NCBI GenBank assembly: GCA_013202295.1
Contig: JABMRT010000227.1
Location: forward strand, 1 to 54,528
Reading direction: 5' to 3'
DNA: 54,528 nucleotides
Origin: Candidatus Zhuqueibacterota bacterium
Lineage (GTDB): Bacteria > Zhuqueibacterota > QNDG01 > JABMRT01
The position numbers and the translations under genes are program-made. Positions 53,549 through 54,528 of the stretch are shown here, piece after piece. Position 1 is the stretch's first letter, and each line of letters starts with the position of its first letter. The notes beneath the pieces are model-generated. The model made no database searches. It was not told where the DNA came from and saw nothing but the letters and a program-made list of their open reading frames with translations.

Positions 53549-53557
53549 TTTATCCGT

Positions 53558-54528
53558 CTATTTCAGGAGAATCATTTTTCTGATTAATACAGCGTTATCC
53601 TTCATGGCATTGCTTTCCATCCGATAAAAATACAGGCCCGATCCCAGCTCGGAAGCATCGAGGTGTGCCTGATACACGCCCGGACCGTGCGGTCCGTTCA
53701 CCAGCTCACACACACACTCGCCCCGGACATTATACACGGCCAGCCGGATCTCACTGGGCTCCGGCACGGCATAGTTGATGGTCGTGGATGCGTTGAAGGG
53801 ATTCGGATAATTCTGCAGGAGAGCGAATTCGGCCGGGATCCGGTTGTTCTGATTGTCCACGCCCGAAGGATCGGATGTGATGATGTACGCTGTTCTGGTT
53901 TTTGTGTCCTCACCGCCCGGACCAGCGACTGTGAGCGTGACATCAAAGGTGTCCGCATCCTGAAACAGATGGGAGGGATTCTGATTCGTGCTGGTGTTGC
54001 CGTCCCCGAAATCCCAGAGCCAGGATAATACCATTCCGGAGGATTGGTCCGTAAACTGCACCTCGAACGGTGTTGCGCCTTCCGTGGTGTCTGCCGTGAA
54101 ATCCGCGACCGGAGGCGGTTCCAAAACCGTGATGTAATCCGGCCTGACGAGCGTGTCCGCGCCGCTTTGTCCAGATGCAATAAGATTGACTGTGAAGGTG
54201 TCCACGGTTGTATATTGATGCACTGGATGCTGCTCCGCAGAAGTTTTCCCGTCACCAAAATCCCAGGACCATGCATCAACCAAACCAATAGACTCATCTG
54301 TAAATTTAACCTGCAATGGAACCGCACCGTGTGTGGTATCCGCAGTAAAGCCTGCAGTGGGCGCAAGGCCGGATGTTACAATATAATCCGGGCGGGTGAG
54401 CACATCCACACCCCCCGGCCCGATGACTGTCAGAGTGACTGCAAAGGAATCGATGGTGCTGTAGGTGTTTGACGGATTCTGTAAGATACTGGTATTGCCA
54501 TCTCCAAAATCCCACAGCCAGACGAAAA
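53558..54528 (-). CDS. partial gene H: PKD repeats and T9SS tail of a probable seventh ASST paralogue
   Basis: The frame is open to the right window edge, so the 5' part lies outside. Visible are three PKD units: the end of one equivalent to unit 3 of F/G, unit 4 (GFTADTTHGAVPLQVKFTDE) and unit 6 (ADTTEGATPFEVQFTDQS), followed by a T9SS tail (LQNYPNPFNASTT). The unit equivalent to number 5 is missing. The near identity to F/G tails makes an ASST-like propeller upstream very likely, but that is inferred. A GTG at 54407-54409 could be taken as a start but is an internal codon of unit 3. Confidence 0.85.
   Translation of the reverse strand, partial: FVWLWDFGDGNTSILQNPSNTYSTIDSFAVTLTVIGPGGVDVLTRPDYIVTSGLAPTAGFTADTTHGAVPLQVKFTDESIGLVDAWSWDFGDGKTSAEQHPVHQYTTVDTFTVNLIASGQSGADTLVRPDYITVLEPPPVADFTADTTEGATPFEVQFTDQSSGMVLSWLWDFGDGNTSTNQNPSHLFQDADTFDVTLTVAGPGGEDTKTRTAYIITSDPSGVDNQNNRIPAEFALLQNYPNPFNASTTINYAVPEPSEIRLAVYNVRGECVCELVNGPHGPGVYQAHLDASELGSGLYFYRMESNAMKDNAVLIRKMILLK

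Noticed and set aside
1-54528. tRNA, rRNA, riboswitch, prophage or restriction-defence genes
   Set aside because: None could be recognised by eye on either strand; small RNAs cannot be excluded without a covariance search.

Overview
The window looks like a chromosomal segment of a bacterium from the FCB superphylum, probably one of its early-branching or uncultured lineages (Calditrichota, KSB1, Ignavibacteria or Marinimicrobia-like). The main reason is that ten proteins end in the type IX secretion (T9SS) sorting domain with the signature NYPNPFN and a C-terminal 'KMILLK'-like tail. Many lipoproteins, Tat-exported Gfo/Idh/MocA oxidoreductases, a ThuA protein and HEAT/discoidin proteins fit the same setting. 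No rRNA, tRNA, CRISPR array, integrase or transposase gene was seen. The genus cannot be named from this sequence alone.

Region 1 (1-2.8 kb) reads as a small integron-type cassette array with no integrase in view. Three imperfect inverted repeats of 119-121 bp (19-138, 1570-1690, 2652-2770) have the architecture of attC sites and separate plus-strand cargo genes: a five-bladed-propeller glycosidase-like lipoprotein, a frameshifted remnant and a retropepsin-like lipoprotein. An NTF2-like lipoprotein follows the last site. Region 2 (3.5-8.8 kb) holds a Phd/YefM-YoeB toxin-antitoxin pair with an operator lying on its promoter, a 942-residue secreted protein with a ComEC-like metallo-beta-lactamase domain, a VF530 DNA-binding protein, a spermidine-synthase-like methyltransferase and a ComB-like phosphatase, closed by a bidirectional terminator.

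Region 3 (8.9-22.8 kb) is a divergent carbohydrate locus. The minus-strand operon encodes three Tat-exported Gfo/Idh/MocA oxidoreductases, a secreted ThuA-TIM-barrel fusion, a HEAT-repeat protein and a discoidin-like protein. The plus-strand arm encodes a GH28-like lipoprotein, a PhoD-like phosphatase and a GH140-like (apiosidase-type) hydrolase. Together they suggest extracytoplasmic breakdown of a pectin-like or otherwise decorated glycan, possibly through oxidised (3-keto) sugar intermediates. Region 4 (23-28.5 kb) holds a STAS-like protein, a QueG-like iron-sulfur protein, a 14-repeat Ycf48-like secreted double propeller preceded by three palindromic operator-like sites, and a lipoprotein built of four alternating modules.

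Region 5 (28.5 kb to the right edge) is the most striking part: a 26-kb run of twelve minus-strand genes. Six are complete secreted aryl-sulfotransferase-like (ASST) beta-propeller proteins. A seventh runs off the window and shows only its PKD/T9SS tail. Inside the run are a PAPS-type sulfotransferase, a beta-ketoacyl-ACP synthase III-like enzyme, an outer-membrane barrel protein and a lipoprotein. The paralogues are mosaics: all six complete ones carry the propeller, most add fibronectin-like and carbohydrate-binding-like modules, and the largest add six PKD repeats, with signs of repeat recombination. A working idea is a surface-displayed sulfate-transfer system: the cytoplasmic sulfotransferase and KAS III would make a sulfated lipid or phenolic donor, and the T9SS-exported propellers would act on sulfate esters outside the cell. 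This is inference from gene content, not demonstrated.
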